Shown here: piece after piece, positions 61,881 to 64,000 of the stretch | Layout: each line of letters begins with the position of its first letter | Numbering within the stretch: the first letter of the stretch is position 1 | Assembly: GCA_905221605.1 (NCBI GenBank) | Contig: CAJNDS010000890.1 | Location: forward strand, 157,501 to 221,500 | Reading direction: 5' to 3' | Source of the DNA: Symbiodinium natans | Taxonomy: Eukaryota; Sar; Dinophyceae; Suessiales; Symbiodiniaceae | DNA length: 64,000 nucleotides | Notes under the pieces: model-generated | Database searches by the model: none | What the model was told of the DNA's origin: nothing | The model's input: only the letters and a program-made list of their open reading frames with translations | Translations under genes and position numbers: made by a program

Positions 61881-63082
61881 CCATTTCTACCATGGTGAGT
61901 TCGACACGTGATGCGGCTACAGCAGTCGGACCCACGTGTGTTTGCCGAGACGAGGTTACCTGTTTCTTCGAGCTCTCAACGCTTGATCTTTCTAGATCCC
62001 CGCAGCTCCTCTTCTCAAGTCAGCGTCGACAGCTCGGTTATTCGTTTCAGGGATGGATCGAGCGCATCTGCTGCGCCCGCTCTCACCCAGCTACTGTCTG
62101 TCAGGCGCACTCATGGCGATGATTCTCATCGTCCTTCCAGCATATGTGGTGCCTGGGGCTCAGTCGATCGATTCCCACGAACAGCATCGGCGAATCAATC
62201 AATGACATGCCTAAGGACAACAGTCGCAGTCCTCACAAGTGAGGAGCACCGCAACTTGCTGCAGGCTGGCTCCTTGAGCAGGCCTGGCCAGGCATGGCTG
62301 TCTACTCTCGCGTGTTCGTCTTTCAGGCCTTGCGCGACCTCGATGAACAGGAAGGCCACACGGATGCCAGGCTTGCTGCAAGGATTGCCAGGCTCGCGTG
62401 CGGTGCTCGGCTCGCCGTTGTTCGAAAAATCAGGTCGCGAGTTGCTGTGTAGAGTTGCAGCTACAAGGAACCACATCCCGGACGACGCGTGCGACGTCGC
62501 CACCGCACCGGGCTGGCCGCCTTCCTGCCTTGCTCTTTCGTGCTTTCCGTGTCTCGCTCTCTCTCCTTGCTCTGTAACTTTCCAGGTTCTTGATGCTTGA
62601 TGTGAGGAGTGAGGCCTCGCCGCCTTCACCCTTTTCTTTCGAAGACAGGCCAGGCCAGACGCCACGCTTCGCTGCAGAAGGGCCAAACATCTAGCCGATG
62701 TCGTTTTCGAGCGACATGCATCCGATGCCTCGGGCATGTGACTGAGGTTTCGAATCATCGCCGTCAGTGATGAGGAGTCGTTAGCCCGGAAAATGTCGCA
62801 GAGACACGTTGATCATGCTCAAGAGCTGTGTACCACACTCAGAGACAGCACACTGTCCTCAGGTCATGCAACGATTCTCAAAGAGACGGTGATCCGAAGG
62901 ATGCGTGGCCGGGCTCTTATAATCAACGATTGTAGAAGCTTGAACGGCTTGAACGCATAACCAATACTGTACTAAGGGGTATTCCCGACCCTGTCGGTGC
63001 ATCACAGCGCCAGCCTTAGCAGAACCATGCGTAATCTTTGTGGCCGACATGTGGCTTTGCGCATAGGTCCGCATCGGATGAC
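61881..63082. other. Unique spacer, no recognised gene
   Basis: Open frames on both strands (for example plus 61908-62600, minus 62195-62758) overlap one another and show no domain. There are no repeats of note apart from 62096-62160. Confidence 0.4.
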
Positions 63083-64000
63083 ATGGAGGAAAACGCTGAC
63101 CTTGTCTTGGACGTCGAGCAACAGGCCTTGACGGCGCGGCTAGCCGCCATGTCCGAAACGGACCCGGCGAGATTCCATGCATGTTTGCAAGAGATCGAGG
63201 AGGTTCTGGGAATAAGCGAAGTCGTAAAGCAACTCGAGCTTCTCAGCATCGCTTCCTCTTCGGCGGTCGACAACCTACTCCATGAAGAACTTTCACACGG
63301 AGGCTCAAAGGACGGCGCCGGGAAGATTGACGCTGACAACGTCGTCGACGACGGTGCAAGCGAACCCCAAGTCCAATGGGCTTTGAAAATCGGGCCACAC
63401 TGGTGCAACAAGATCCTCTACGAGGGCAAGGAATGGGAAATTCGCGGTACGCATTGTCGAAAACACCTCGGGGAGCGCATCGGGCTTGCGCCATCTGGCA
63501 AAAACGCGCTTGTCGGAGAGGCTACCATTCGAGAATCTAGAGCCGTTTCCATGAAAGACTTGGAAGAGGCACGGCATCTGCATCACATCCAGAATGTCTG
63601 CGCGATTCCTTACGCTAAGCCATATGCGTGGATCCTTGAAGGCGTGCGTGCCTACGACCAACCCGTGCCGTACCATCACCCTCCTGGCTGCGTCAACTGG
63701 ATTCCGCTGCGCCCGCCTACAGGGCCTACAGAGCGAGAGACTCCGGCCAGACGGCCTGCAAGATGCGCGGCTCCCGTGCACGCTTGGCCGCAAATGCTGG
63801 AGCGTAGGCAGAGCGGAATCGTGCAAAGGCCGGAGCAGCAGATGCGGTACATCCACGGAGAACGAGAACGGATTCGGCGCCTGTCCAAGAAGTTCCCCGC
63901 CGTGTACAAGGAAAAAGTTCGACCCGAGCAGTCCTGGATGACTCAGACAGCTCGTGCTTTTCGAACTTGGTGTGCGACCTCTTCGTGGAGAATGTGCAAG
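63083..64000 (+). CDS. ASCH-domain protein, 3' end beyond the window
   Basis: ATG at 63083, with an in-frame TAA at 63032-63034 and no earlier ATG. Open for 306 codons to the edge. Residues 1-100 are acidic and helical (VEQQALTARLAAMSETDPAR). Residues 103-205 look like an ASCH domain (PUA-like fold): CNKILYEGKEWEIRG, LGERIGLAPSGKNALVGEAT, ARHLHHIQNVCAIPYAKPYA, then WILEGVRAYDQPVPYHHPPG and CVNWIPL. The C-terminal part is Arg-rich. ASCH domains bind RNA and occur in RNA-linked regulators. Same strand as the two ORFs to its left; no link is shown. Confidence 0.65.
   Translation, partial: MEENADLVLDVEQQALTARLAAMSETDPARFHACLQEIEEVLGISEVVKQLELLSIASSSAVDNLLHEELSHGGSKDGAGKIDADNVVDDGASEPQVQWALKIGPHWCNKILYEGKEWEIRGTHCRKHLGERIGLAPSGKNALVGEATIRESRAVSMKDLEEARHLHHIQNVCAIPYAKPYAWILEGVRAYDQPVPYHHPPGCVNWIPLRPPTGPTERETPARRPARCAAPVHAWPQMLERRQSGIVQRPEQQMRYIHGERERIRRLSKKFPAVYKEKVRPEQSWMTQTARAFRTWCATSSWRMCK

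Overview
The window looks like nuclear DNA of an alveolate, most probably a dinoflagellate. The signs are: vast amounts of the plant/alveolate telomere motif TTTAGGG as interstitial arrays on both strands; very short exons (39-133 nt) joined by introns whose 5' ends read GC and GA as well as GT; a Ty1/copia element with an atypical D-S-A-C-S protease motif; and GC-rich codon third positions. This is inferred from content. No spliced leader, rRNA or tRNA gene was seen to settle it. Chromerid algae share the telomere motif and remain possible.

Layout. (1) 1-7036: purine/pyrimidine-biased satellite DNA, three copies of a ~2.27 kb higher-order repeat, each carrying a ~260 bp palindrome; it stops at a 100-N gap (7037-7136). 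(2) 7137-7545: an AT-rich piece unlike everything around it. (3) 7546-9391 and 18062-56050: a sea of TTTAGGG/CCCTAAA arrays, small palindromic elements and microsatellites, in which short coding exons are embedded. (4) 9392-18061: one complete copia-type LTR retrotransposon (minus strand), identical 204-bp LTRs, TTAGG target duplication, inserted in an intron of a minus-strand gene. (5) 31935-34575: an extreme C/G-run satellite with an inverted middle block. (6) 44334-46163: a gene for an SH3-like protein with 32-residue tandem repeats. (7) 47221-48478: a 21-bp minisatellite with an inverted patch, then a ~31-bp one. (8) 49276-49906: a transposon-like element with perfect 30-bp terminal inverted repeats. 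(9) 56220-57510: 31-bp and 9-bp minisatellites. (10) 57500-64000: repeat-poor, gene-like DNA with a basic 379-residue ORF, a frameshifted zinc-finger-like ORF, a duplicated ~160-bp module and an ASCH-domain ORF running off the right edge.

Main result. Reading between the repeats gives real multi-exon genes that long ORFs do not show: a 2OG-Fe(II) oxygenase (23713-25802, minus, five exons whose reading phases fit at every junction), an ABHD13/17-like serine hydrolase (about 51836-55199, minus, seven or so exons), an ankyrin-repeat gene (26649-27432 with further ankyrin exons up to about 40.46 kb, minus), a cupin/JmjC-like terminal exon (38729-38818) and several unidentified exons. The telomere-like arrays are therefore largely intronic here. 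At least two short repeat families (95 bp and 58-59 bp) begin GT and end AG in both copies, as expected of introner elements. The copia element also carries, between protease and integrase, a SAP/ExoX-like segment and a 2OG-Fe(II) oxygenase-like segment with HxD...H...R residues, which suggests a captured enzyme.
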